A DNA stretch of 59,083 nt, from assembly GCF_031846515.1 (NCBI RefSeq), contig NZ_JAVRHO010000022.1:1-59083 (forward strand), in the 5' to 3' direction. This stretch comes from Autumnicola lenta. GTDB lineage: Bacteria > Bacteroidota > Bacteroidia > Flavobacteriales > Flavobacteriaceae. The translations under genes were made by a program, and so were the position numbers. Under the pieces are notes generated by a model, which was not told the DNA's origin, ran no database searches, and saw only the letters and a list, made by a program, of their open reading frames with translations. Shown piece after piece: positions 41,658 through 49,648 of this stretch; positions within the stretch are counted from its first letter, which is position 1, and every line of letters begins with the position of its first letter.

Positions 41658-42065
41658 ATGGCAAGGATTTTGGCACTGGATTATGGAGTAAAGCGCACAG
41701 GTATTGCGGTTACAGATGAGATGCAAATTATTGCTTCAGGTCTCGCCACAGTTGCTACCAAAGAATTACTGCCTTATCTGGAAAACTATTTTAAATCAGA
41801 GAATGTAGAGCTTGTTTTAATTGGGGAGCCCCGGCAAATGGATAATTCAGCTTCAGAAAGTGAAGTTTATATCCAGGAGTTTTTAAAAAAGTTTTCTGAA
41901 AAATTTCCGCAGATGCAAATGAAAAGAGTAGACGAGCGTTTTACCTCTAAAATGGCTTTTCAGAGTATGATCGATAGCGGAATGTCCAAGAAAAAGAGAA
42001 AAGATAAAGCACTTGTTGACGAAATTAGTGCAACGATTATTTTACAATCTTATTTGTATAAATGA
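41658..42065 (+). CDS. ruvX: Holliday junction resolvase-like protein RuvX/YqgF
   Basis: This 135-residue RNase H-fold nuclease family protein begins MARILALDYGVKRTGIAVTD (about 1-20), which carries the catalytic Asp in LDYG. ERFTSKMA and DEISATIILQSYL provide the other acidic residues. Members act in pre-16S rRNA end processing and possibly in junction resolution. ATG 41658 was chosen because the upstream extension to 41601 (MAKFWMHSD...) spans the promoter box. Confidence 0.92.
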   Translation: MARILALDYGVKRTGIAVTDEMQIIASGLATVATKELLPYLENYFKSENVELVLIGEPRQMDNSASESEVYIQEFLKKFSEKFPQMQMKRVDERFTSKMAFQSMIDSGMSKKKRKDKALVDEISATIILQSYLYK

Positions 42066-42107
42066 TTAGGGTTAAAGGCTTAAGGTTTAATAGAAAAGTC
42101 ATTCTCA

Positions 42108-42466
42108 ATGCTGAGAGATCTTAAATTACGTTCTAAAGATTTTGCACATTTATGTGTGAAAATTGCCCTTTCGTTGCCGGAATCTGCTTTAGGAAGGCAT
42201 ATTAAGCATCAGTTAATAAGGTCCTCAACTTCAGTAGCTGCAAACTATAGAGCTGCCAGTTTGGGCCAGAGCAAAAAAGCTTTTATCTCGAAATTAAGTA
42301 TTGTTATTGAAGAAGCCGACGAATGTGTTTTTTGGATGGAGTTTCTTAAAGAGGAAAATTGGCGACAGGTATAGAATTTGAATCGGCATTAAAAGAAGGA
42401 AGAGAATTAACTGCTATTTTTGTTTCTTCACGTAGAACAGCAGAGAAAACTAATAAAAGAGAGTGA
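42108..42466 (+). pseudogene. four helix bundle protein, frameshifted
   Basis: The 88-codon ORF (42108-42374) begins MLRDLKLRSKDFAHLCVKIA and contains LIRSSTSVAANYRAASLGQS and IVIEEADECVFWMEFLKEEN, matching the S23/four-helix family. It then stops early with WRQV. In the next frame the expected C-terminal helix follows (LATGIEFESALKEGRELTAI, then FVSSRRTAEKTNKRE), ending TGA at 42464-42466. One extra A in the run 42355-42358 restores about 118 residues. Either the gene is broken, or this is a base-calling error. Confidence 0.8.
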
Positions 42467-42513
42467 TACAGAAGGTTACTTAACATTAGACCTTTAACAA
42501 TAAACATTTAAAA

Positions 42514-43104
42514 ATGATTTTACCTATTGTAGCTTATGGAGATCCGGTTTTGAGGAAAAAAGCGAAAGAAATTCCTGAAGATTTTCCCAAGCTGGAAGAA
42601 TTAATAAATAATATGTGGGACACAATGTACAACGCTTACGGAGTGGGACTGGCCGCGCCACAGGTTGGAATTCCGGTAAGGATGTTCATGATAGATCCTG
42701 CACCATTTGCAGAAGATGAGGAATTGGATGAGAAGGAGAAGGAACAGCTTTTAAACCTTAGAAAGGTATTTATTAATCCTAGAATTATTCAGGAAGAAGG
42801 TGAGGAATGGGGTTTTAATGAAGGTTGTTTGAGTATTCCGGAAGTAAGAGAAGACGTTTTTAGAAAACCGGATATTGTGATCGAGTATCAGGACGAAAAT
42901 TTCAATACACACAAGGAAAGCTATTCCGGGTTAGCGGCGAGAGTGATTCAGCATGAATACGATCACATTGAAGGAATTTTGTTTACAGATAAGCTTTCCA
43001 GCCTTAAAAAACGACTTATAAAAAGCAAGCTCAGCAATATTTCAAAAGGAAAAATCAAGATCGAGTATAAGATGCGTTTTCCGGAGATGAAAAAAGGCAG
43101 ATAA
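42514..43104 (+). CDS. def: peptide deformylase
   Basis: This 196-residue metalloenzyme removes the formyl group from the N-terminal methionine of new proteins. All three motifs are present: GVGLAAPQVG (43-52), EGCLSIP (103-109, metal-ligand Cys105) and QHEYDHIEGILF (about 146-157, HExxH). An insert between motifs (about 65-85, rich in E and K) is common in Bacteroidota. It follows the broken four-helix gene and is probably co-transcribed with ruvX. Confidence 0.96.
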   Translation: MILPIVAYGDPVLRKKAKEIPEDFPKLEELINNMWDTMYNAYGVGLAAPQVGIPVRMFMIDPAPFAEDEELDEKEKEQLLNLRKVFINPRIIQEEGEEWGFNEGCLSIPEVREDVFRKPDIVIEYQDENFNTHKESYSGLAARVIQHEYDHIEGILFTDKLSSLKKRLIKSKLSNISKGKIKIEYKMRFPEMKKGR

Positions 43105-43161
43105 TCATTTTGATAATTGGGGCAGTAATATCATATTTGCCACCGAAATTGAAAAAGAACT

Positions 43162-43590
43162 ATGGGTTTAGAAAAAATACTGGCAATCTCAGGTAAACCG
43201 GGATTATATGAGATGAATGCACAAACTCGCGGAGGGTTTATAGCAACTTCTATCGTTGACGGAAAAAAAATATCTGTAAACTTACGTCACAATGTAAGCG
43301 TACTTAGTGAAATTGCTATTTACACTTATACTGAAGAAGTTCCGTTAGGCGAGGTGCTTCAGAAGATAAAAGAAAAGGAAGATGGAGGAGAGGCAATAGA
43401 CCATAAAGCTTCCAAAGCAAAACTGGAGGATTACTTTGCTGAAGTTCTTCCGGAGTATGATGTGGACAGGGTTTATGCCAGTGATATAAAGAAGATCATC
43501 CAGTGGTACAACCTGTTGATTAAAAATGGCTTTACAGATTTTTCTAAAGAATCTGCCGCCGAAAACAAAACTAAGGACGAAGAAGAATAG
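43162..43590 (+). CDS. DUF5606 family protein
   Basis: This is a 142-residue protein conserved in Bacteroidota. The opening MGLEKILAISGKPGLYEMNA and TRGGFIATSIVDGKKISVNL resemble DUF5606 members. The C-terminal part is acidic. Function is unknown; its position after def and ruvX is seen in relatives as I remember them, but I could not check this. It is probably in the def operon (57-base gap) and is followed by a large hairpin terminator. Confidence 0.72.
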   Translation: MGLEKILAISGKPGLYEMNAQTRGGFIATSIVDGKKISVNLRHNVSVLSEIAIYTYTEEVPLGEVLQKIKEKEDGGEAIDHKASKAKLEDYFAEVLPEYDVDRVYASDIKKIIQWYNLLIKNGFTDFSKESAAENKTKDEEE

Positions 43591-43612
43591 ATCTTACTTA
43601 AAATATTTTACT

Positions 43613-43675
43613 GGCCGGACCTAAATTTGAATTTCCTTGAATGAATTCAAAACTTTTGTCCGGCTCTTTTTTTGC
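43613..43675. terminator. hairpin terminator between DUF5606 and DUF5686 genes
   Basis: GGCCGGAC (around 43613-43620) and GTCCGGC (43658-43664) pair as the outer stem. The inner sequence TTTGAATTTC / GAATTCAAA also pairs. A CTTTTTTT tail follows. It sits between convergent genes, with a degenerate palindromic repeat directly after it (43671-43686, TTTGCCATTTTTCGGC). Confidence 0.65.
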
Positions 43676-43703
43676 CATTTTTCGGCATTGGTAGGATAGT
43701 GCA

Positions 43704-46169
43704 TCAAAATTTTAATCCGAAGATAAATGCCCCGTCCCGGTTTCCATCCTGGTTAGAGACTACGTAATCCAGCCTTAAGAACCGATATTTGCCAAATCCG
43801 AGGTTATCTATACCCACAGAATATTCTGAATAAGGCTTGTTTTCCTGAGTGTAAAGTGCGTGAGCACCCAGAATAAGGTTGTAATTCAGTTTGTTTAAAA
43901 AAGGGATTTTACCCAAAATCCATCCCTGGAAATTATGTTCCAAATGTCCTTCTGCATAAGTCTGGTTTGTACTCAGCGCGTAATACGGGAGCAGGTTAAA
44001 AGTCTGCAGATAGCTTCCAAAGCCAATCCTGGTCTGGTTTCCGTTAAAATGCTGGTAGTCTACAAAAGCAATATCTTCAGCATTTAAAAAAGTACCTCCG
44101 CTGGCGCTGTATCCAAATTCTCCTTTATTTCCCAGGCTTATTTGCTGCGTCACAAGCGCTTTAAATTGATCAAAATTGTAATTTTCAGTATCAGACCCAA
44201 ATCCTTTTTCGTAAGCGAGGTACACTTTTGGATATTTCTCATTCGGGATGTTGTATTTCCTGTCCGGATAACTCATATACTTTTGTCCAAAATTAATTTC
44301 CCCAAGAATGTTTAATTTAAAGATTTGGTGTTCTTCAAAAGGAACAGAACCAAAATCATTGGGCGCTAGGGGATTGTTGGAAGTATATTCCACATCATCC
44401 CGGGCTATAAAAACATAATCTGTGGTATTGGTTAAGGGTGTGCGCTCTTCAAAAGATAAATTTCCGGAGAAGTCAAATCCGTTAACTATCTCCTGCTCAT
44501 ATTCTATTTCCGCAAAGGAGCGTTCGTATAACTTCATATAATTTCTTTCAAAATATAGCGTGGCAATGCTGTTTATCAATCTCGTAATAGGTTCGCGGGT
44601 ATTAATTTGAGCAGTTTCAACACCACCGGTAATTTTCAGACGAGCATTGTTAATATCATTAAATTTTTTCTCAAATCCTCCGTTTATTCTGAATCGCTCT
44701 TCGGCCAGGCCATAGTTTAATTCAGAAAAGATGCGCCAGTATTTGGTATCATTATCAACGTTGTTTTGCTGAAATTCCACATCTACTGAAGTATTCCAGC
44801 CCTGTACGGTATTGAATTTAACACCAAATAAGGGAGAACTAATACTGAACATCCTTTTCTTATACGAATTGCGGTAAGTATAACCCATTAAAGGATCTGT
44901 AAACTGAAATTTGTTCCTTGCGGCATCAATAGAATCAAGGTATTGCCGGGACTGCTTTTTCTCCTGAATACTGTCTTTCTTTATGTAGTCATTCTTTTCT
45001 TCGGAAGTAAGCGGGACCGGTCTCAGGTTTTTCCAGAACAAAGAATCCTTTTTATTTGCTGCCGGGGCAAAAGCGAGTACTTCTTTGCCAAAACTCCGTT
45101 TGTCAAACTCGGGTTCAAAATTGTAATTACTGTAAACTGCAGTAAACCTTCCGTCACCTGCAATCCCGAACATGGCAAATTCAAAGTCCACCGTTTGGGA
45201 AATCTGAATATAGAACTCGTTTTCTTCAGAAAATTTATAATTCTGCTTAAACTGAAGGGTTTCTATTGGTTGAACCTGGATGGCTTTTCCCGTGGTCTTA
45301 AGCTCTACGCCAAAAATTTGCCAAAAGTCCTCTGCAATATAAATATATCCTGAAAATACACGATCTTCCGACCGTTTGGGAGTAACTTTGATCTTATTGA
45401 TTAAATGCCCATTATCATCATAAAATGTGCCTTCCAGCTTATAATTATAGTAATTAAATGCATAATCTGCAATCGGGGAAACGATATGGCTATTAATCTC
45501 AATAGTATTTTTGTAGAAGGAAAAATAAGCTTCCTGGGCAGAGTTTAAGCTGAAACCATTGTCGTTGCCACTTACTTTTGAAGCAATGATCTTTTCTTTA
45601 AAATCACCTGGTTTTCTATATGAAATTTCAGAAATGGTTTCACTTAAATACACAATTCCGCTACGGGTAGAATCTAGACCACCGCCTAAATCGCCAATTT
45701 CCTGTCCCAAAATCTTTTCGGGTGCATTTTTGATCCTCCAGAGTCCGCGGGAATAGAAATCTGCAGTATATTCTTCAACTTTTGCCGCATTTTCCTTCCG
45801 AAAATCGATGGCATTCTGAATAATGGCATTTGCCGGATTTTCATTGGCATCTACGGTAACTTCAGAAAGACTTGTGGTCTCTTCTTCCATTGAAATATTC
45901 AGTTCAAAGGGAAATTTTTGAACATTTACCTCCTTTTTTAGGCTTTTATAGCCCAGAAACTGAAAAATAAGATGATAAGTTCCGGGATTGGAAGTCTTTA
46001 GACTATAAAATCCGTTCTCATTGGTGGTGGTCCCAAAATGCCCATTATCGGTATATACATTTACATAGGGCAAAGCTTCGCCGCTGTTATCGGTAACTTT
46101 TCCGGTGATTTGTGCTAATACTGAAGACGAAGAAATTAGAAGAAAAAAAAGTAAAAGCAGCCTGTACAT
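43704..46169 (-). CDS. DUF5686 / carboxypeptidase-regulatory-like outer-membrane protein
   Basis: This 821-residue protein has signal peptide MYRLLLLFFLLISSSSVLAQ. It is followed by a carboxypeptidase-regulatory-like beta domain (about 21-95, ITGKVTDNSGEALPYVNVYT). The rest is DUF5686, with many amphipathic strands and an aromatic C-terminal strand (AFIFGLKF), consistent with an outer-membrane beta-barrel. It resembles TonB-dependent receptors in layout but lacks a visible plug domain. The function is unknown; members are often tied to surface glycans or cell-envelope stress. Confidence 0.83.
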   Translation of the reverse strand: MYRLLLLFFLLISSSSVLAQITGKVTDNSGEALPYVNVYTDNGHFGTTTNENGFYSLKTSNPGTYHLIFQFLGYKSLKKEVNVQKFPFELNISMEEETTSLSEVTVDANENPANAIIQNAIDFRKENAAKVEEYTADFYSRGLWRIKNAPEKILGQEIGDLGGGLDSTRSGIVYLSETISEISYRKPGDFKEKIIASKVSGNDNGFSLNSAQEAYFSFYKNTIEINSHIVSPIADYAFNYYNYKLEGTFYDDNGHLINKIKVTPKRSEDRVFSGYIYIAEDFWQIFGVELKTTGKAIQVQPIETLQFKQNYKFSEENEFYIQISQTVDFEFAMFGIAGDGRFTAVYSNYNFEPEFDKRSFGKEVLAFAPAANKKDSLFWKNLRPVPLTSEEKNDYIKKDSIQEKKQSRQYLDSIDAARNKFQFTDPLMGYTYRNSYKKRMFSISSPLFGVKFNTVQGWNTSVDVEFQQNNVDNDTKYWRIFSELNYGLAEERFRINGGFEKKFNDINNARLKITGGVETAQINTREPITRLINSIATLYFERNYMKLYERSFAEIEYEQEIVNGFDFSGNLSFEERTPLTNTTDYVFIARDDVEYTSNNPLAPNDFGSVPFEEHQIFKLNILGEINFGQKYMSYPDRKYNIPNEKYPKVYLAYEKGFGSDTENYNFDQFKALVTQQISLGNKGEFGYSASGGTFLNAEDIAFVDYQHFNGNQTRIGFGSYLQTFNLLPYYALSTNQTYAEGHLEHNFQGWILGKIPFLNKLNYNLILGAHALYTQENKPYSEYSVGIDNLGFGKYRFLRLDYVVSNQDGNRDGAFIFGLKF

Positions 46170-46263
46170 GTAGTGTGATTTGAGGCCGCAAAATAAGAAA
46201 AAAGTTTACAGTTTAGGTGAGTAAATTTGTTGATTGGAGCTTCAGACTGTACCTGTAAATATT

Positions 46264-46728
46264 TTATGAATTGAATTCTTTTTTGATACGGTCCAGTTTT
46301 CTCTTGCTCTCACGGTTTTTGATGGTCTCCCTCTTGTCGTATATCTTTTTACCTTTAGCAAGGGTGATCTGGATTTTTGCCAGTCCGCGGTCGTTAATAA
46401 ACAATCGTAACGGAATGATTGTTAAACCCGAATTCTTTACTTCTTTTTCCAATTTCCGCAGTTCCCTTTTCTGAAGAAGTAACTTCCGCTCACTTTTGGG
46501 ATTATGATTAAAATGAGTGGCATGGGAATATTCCTCAACATGCATATTAATTACAAAAAGCTCGTGATTTTGAAATTCGCAAAAGCTTTCGGCAATAGAG
46601 GCTTTTCCCTGGCGAATTGCCTTAATCTCAGTCCCTGCAAGCTGAATTCCCGCGATGTATTTATCGAGAAATTCATATTCAAATTTCGCCTTTCGGTTTT
46701 TTATGTTGATGGTGTTAGAATTCTTCAT
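46264..46728 (-). CDS. smpB: SsrA-binding protein SmpB
   Basis: This 154-residue partner of tmRNA acts in trans-translation, which rescues stalled ribosomes. It contains EFLDKYIAGIQLAGTEIKAIRQGK (about 19-42) and the later GLTIIPLRLFINDRGLAKIQ, followed by the basic C-terminal tail (KGKKIYDKRETIKNRESKRK) that mimics the mRNA-tRNA end. The size and motifs are standard. A TAnnTTTG promoter box lies 8 bases upstream. The tmRNA gene was not seen in the window. Confidence 0.95.
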   Translation of the reverse strand: MKNSNTINIKNRKAKFEYEFLDKYIAGIQLAGTEIKAIRQGKASIAESFCEFQNHELFVINMHVEEYSHATHFNHNPKSERKLLLQKRELRKLEKEVKNSGLTIIPLRLFINDRGLAKIQITLAKGKKIYDKRETIKNRESKRKLDRIKKEFNS

Positions 46729-46735
46729 AGACCTG

Positions 46736-46743
46736 CAAAAATA
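46736..46743 (-). promoter_or_regulatory. TAnnTTTG promoter box for smpB
   Basis: On the minus strand TATTTTTG matches TAnnTTTG. It lies 8 bases before the start codon, which would give a very short leader. Confidence 0.4.
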
Positions 46744-46844
46744 GGAAGCTTTATTTAGAAAAGCTTATAATGTTTCTTTAAAATTCAGCAATCAGCTAAG
46801 TATTTTGATGTTTTTAAGGATGATATAAATCCCCTGTAAATGGC

Positions 46845-46852
46845 TATCTTTG
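46845..46852 (+). promoter_or_regulatory. TAnnTTTG promoter box for the lipoprotein gene at 46871
   Basis: TATCTTTG matches TAnnTTTG and ends 18 bases before the ATG at 46871. Confidence 0.5.
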
Positions 46853-46870
46853 CTGCAATTTGGAAGTTTT

Positions 46871-47620
46871 ATGAAATATAGGTTTACCGTTTTAATTATA
46901 GTATTAGTATTTTTTTCCTGTAAGGAATCGAATGAAGAAAGTGATGCACAGGAGGTGGTAAATAAAGCAATTGAAATTGCAGGTGGGGAGAACTACCAAA
47001 GGGCCCGTATAAACTTCAACTTTAGAAATGTTTCTTATAAAAGTATCCGCAATAACGACGAATTTGAACTAGAGCGCTTAGTTATCGATTCTTTAGGCTC
47101 TAAAACCCGTGACCTACTTTCTAACAACGGACTTATAAGGTTTAGAAATGATTCTGTTGTTAAAGTGGCAGATTCGATTATAAATTCTGTGAGTAACAGC
47201 GTGAATTCTGTTCATTATTTTTTGCAATTACCTTTTGGTCTTAACGATCCGGGAGTTAATAAAAAATTAGTTGGCCGCGATACTATTAACGGCAAAGGAT
47301 ATTACGAAATTAAAGTTACGTTTGAGGCGGGGACAAATGGAAGCGATCATGAAGATGAATATTTGTACTGGATTAATGAAGATATTTTTACCGTAGATTA
47401 TCTTGCTTATAATTTTGAAGTTAACGGAGGGGGCGTGAGATTTCGAAAAGCAATAAATCCAAGAGTGATTAATGGTATTCGTTTTGTTGATTACGAGAAT
47501 TTTAAGTACAGGGACGCCGGGGTAGACTTAAAGAAATTGGATAGTCTTTATACCGCGGGTGAGCTCAGCCTGGTTTCAAAAATCATTAATGAAGATATTG
47601 AAGTGGAACTTATAGAGTAG
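46871..47620 (+). CDS. DUF6503-like lipoprotein
   Basis: This 249-residue protein starts at ATG 46871 (MKYRFTVLIIVLVFFSC), with a lipoprotein cysteine at residue 17. The rest resembles LolA/LolB-like or DUF6503 sequences: VVNKAIEIAGGENYQRARIN and GYYEIKVTFEAGTNGSDHED suggest a beta-sandwich that handles lipids or binds ligand. The assignment to DUF6503 is from memory and not certain. It is convergent with the histidine phosphatase gene. Confidence 0.6.
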   Translation: MKYRFTVLIIVLVFFSCKESNEESDAQEVVNKAIEIAGGENYQRARINFNFRNVSYKSIRNNDEFELERLVIDSLGSKTRDLLSNNGLIRFRNDSVVKVADSIINSVSNSVNSVHYFLQLPFGLNDPGVNKKLVGRDTINGKGYYEIKVTFEAGTNGSDHEDEYLYWINEDIFTVDYLAYNFEVNGGGVRFRKAINPRVINGIRFVDYENFKYRDAGVDLKKLDSLYTAGELSLVSKIINEDIEVELIE

Positions 47621-47623
47621 CTT

Positions 47624-48127
47624 CTAATTAATGTAAAGCACCTGGGAAGTTCTGCTCCCGTTTGGATGTATGGTAACAATAAAAAGACTGCCATACTCAT
47701 CTTCTGGGATATTGGAATATTTCTCCTCTTTCAGAATGTAATTTACCCATTCCGGATTTAAATTGCTGTGCCCAACCACCAAAACAGTTTTCCCCCTGGT
47801 TTCTTTCTGAAATTGCTGATCATTGAGCTTTTGCGTATTAAAATATTTGATTTCCTTATCCTGAGATTCAGCAATTGGTGTGGCAGTATTCACGGTACGT
47901 TTATACTGAGAGCTGTAAATAAGATCAAAATCTATTTTCCTGAAAATTTCCGCCCATTTTTCAGCTCGTGTTCTTCCTGCTTCTGTAAGTTCCGGATCTT
48001 CATTTGCCGGATCTATAGTACTTTTTTCGGCATGGCGAATAAAGTAATATGTCGTCACGGAATCATCATTTTTTATTCCTGCACAGGAGGCAAAGAGAAG
48101 GACTGAAATTAAAAGAAGGTATTTCAT
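47624..48127 (-). CDS. histidine phosphatase family protein, lipoprotein
   Basis: This 167-residue phosphatase of the phosphoglycerate-mutase superfamily has a lipoprotein signal (MKYLLLISVLLFASC). The first catalytic motif is TYYFIRHAEKS (RH, about residues 28-38), with a later VVGHSNLNPE as the second histidine region. The pattern is similar to SixA, but this form is exported. Start 48127 was chosen because it begins the signal peptide; the earlier ATG at 48175 adds an unlikely tail. The phospho-substrate is unknown. Confidence 0.78.
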   Translation of the reverse strand: MKYLLLISVLLFASCAGIKNDDSVTTYYFIRHAEKSTIDPANEDPELTEAGRTRAEKWAEIFRKIDFDLIYSSQYKRTVNTATPIAESQDKEIKYFNTQKLNDQQFQKETRGKTVLVVGHSNLNPEWVNYILKEEKYSNIPEDEYGSLFIVTIHPNGSRTSQVLYIN

Positions 48128-48175
48128 AATATTATGGTTGTAATTGAAACTGAAATTCTTCAGGATTAGTTGCAC

Positions 48176-49270
48176 CTAATTTAGATGTTCTATTTCAAGA
48201 AGAATGATCTGTGAGAGCTGTTTTCCAAAGCTATTAAAGTTATTATCAGAAATTAAAACGAGAGAACGATTCCCGTTAGGAAGAACAGGGCCGAAGCACA
48301 TCCCTTCAATATTATCTATTATTTCTTCAGAAAGCTGCTTTTTTACAGATTTGAAGTTAAAAATAAGTTCTTTATCCGCAAATCGATAGTCAGATTTTCG
48401 GAGTCGGTTTATTTTCAACGTATTTGTGGCGTTTTGGGCATTTGCGGCAAATATTTTCACGGTATTACTATTAGTGCCGTGTCCCGCAGAAAAGGACCGT
48501 TCCAGCACTAGGAATTTTTCCTTTTCGTATTCCAGGATTTCAGTAACACCATTTACAGCAAAGTACAGAAAAGGAATTTTCGAAATACCATCCAGCTTGT
48601 AGGCAAATTGTTTTACCGCTTTATTTTCTTCGGAATTATACAGAGTGAAACGCACGGGTGAATTTGTCGGGAACAGCTTTGGTTTAGGCCCGTCTTTTTC
48701 CAGCGGCAATTCTGTCGCGACCCAATAACCTTCAGAATCAACACTTTTAGTCATCCCTTCAAAAACACCATTATTACGTGGTTTTTGTTCTCCTGAAGCT
48801 AAAAAATAATCCGGGATGGTATATCCTTCAATAAATTCACCATTTGCTGAGAATCTAAAGATTCCGGGGTCTCTTCCCTTGTCGATACTACCTTCACTGC
48901 TAATCATTACCGTATTCGATTCGGGTTGAAATCTAATGGATTCCAGGTCAAGATAAAGGTTTTCGGGAGCTTCAGGCTGCTGCATAGTTACTACATTCTC
49001 AATGCTAACCGTATCTATAGAGAATCCATTTAATTTTATATCTGCAATGTAGAACCTGGGATTAGAAGGTTGATCACAAATAATATAATATTTGCCATTA
49101 CTGAAATCTATTCCGGAGAGGCCTCCCACTTTAGTACCGTCAACTTTTAAGTCTGCATCCAAAACAAAATCATCGAGAAACTTTAAGCTTGCCTGGTCAT
49201 TATTAATTCTTCTTGTCGTGGCGCAGCCCATGAGTAACAGGGCAAAAGCAAGGCTGGCTAAGCTTCTCAT
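48176..49270 (-). CDS. esterase-like activity of phytase family lipoprotein
   Basis: This is a 364-residue beta-propeller-like protein with a lipoprotein signal (MRSLASLAFALLLMGC). Segments such as SGIDFSNGKYYIICDQPSN, LESIRFQPESNTVMISSEGS and DNIEGMCFGPVLPNGNRSL fit the Phytase-like/esterase-like domain family. Start 49270 was chosen over the in-frame 49300 because the signal begins there. It lies 48 bases before the histidine phosphatase on the same strand, so both may be in one transcript. Substrate unknown. Confidence 0.75.
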   Translation of the reverse strand: MRSLASLAFALLLMGCATTRRINNDQASLKFLDDFVLDADLKVDGTKVGGLSGIDFSNGKYYIICDQPSNPRFYIADIKLNGFSIDTVSIENVVTMQQPEAPENLYLDLESIRFQPESNTVMISSEGSIDKGRDPGIFRFSANGEFIEGYTIPDYFLASGEQKPRNNGVFEGMTKSVDSEGYWVATELPLEKDGPKPKLFPTNSPVRFTLYNSEENKAVKQFAYKLDGISKIPFLYFAVNGVTEILEYEKEKFLVLERSFSAGHGTNSNTVKIFAANAQNATNTLKINRLRKSDYRFADKELIFNFKSVKKQLSEEIIDNIEGMCFGPVLPNGNRSLVLISDNNFNSFGKQLSQIILLEIEHLN

Positions 49271-49390
49271 AGGTTTTCTTTTTAGCAGTAAAAATAACAA
49301 ATCATTAAGATAAAAATGGCGGTTTGTTGAGAGAATAGAAGGTTTTCTAATTGTATTTTTAATGTTAGTATTAATTTAAAATCAAAGATT

Positions 49391-49576
49391 ATGAATGATG
49401 ATAGAGTTGAAGGTAAATGGAAACAGATTCGTGGAGAATTTAAGCAGAAATACGGTAAAGTGACCGATGATGACGCCACTTATACCGAAGGCAAATTTGA
49501 TGAGATGCTGGGACGCCTGCAAGAGCGAACCGGCAAAAGCAAAGAAGAATTAAGAACAGAAATTGATAAGTGGTAG
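49391..49576 (+). CDS. CsbD family stress protein
   Basis: This 61-residue protein begins MNDDRVEGKWKQIRGEFKQK and has the KYGKVTDDDA and EELRTEIDKW segments of CsbD proteins. They are abundant general-stress proteins of unknown molecular role. It is followed by a strong palindromic terminator shared with clpB. Its own promoter region contains TTTG at 49323 and TATTTTTA around 49354, close to the Bacteroidota pattern. Confidence 0.88.
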   Translation: MNDDRVEGKWKQIRGEFKQKYGKVTDDDATYTEGKFDEMLGRLQERTGKSKEELRTEIDKW

Positions 49577-49596
49577 TTGAAATTTTACCATTATCG

Positions 49597-49626
49597 AAAA
49601 AGGCTGCAGATATCTGCAGCCTTTTT
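49597..49626. terminator. bidirectional terminator between csbD and clpB
   Basis: AAAAAGGCTGCAGAT and ATCTGCAGCCTTTTT form a 15-base perfect palindrome with A and T tails, placed between the converging CsbD and ClpB genes. Confidence 0.9.
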
Positions 49627-49648
49627 TGTTAAAAAATATTCTCAAGAT

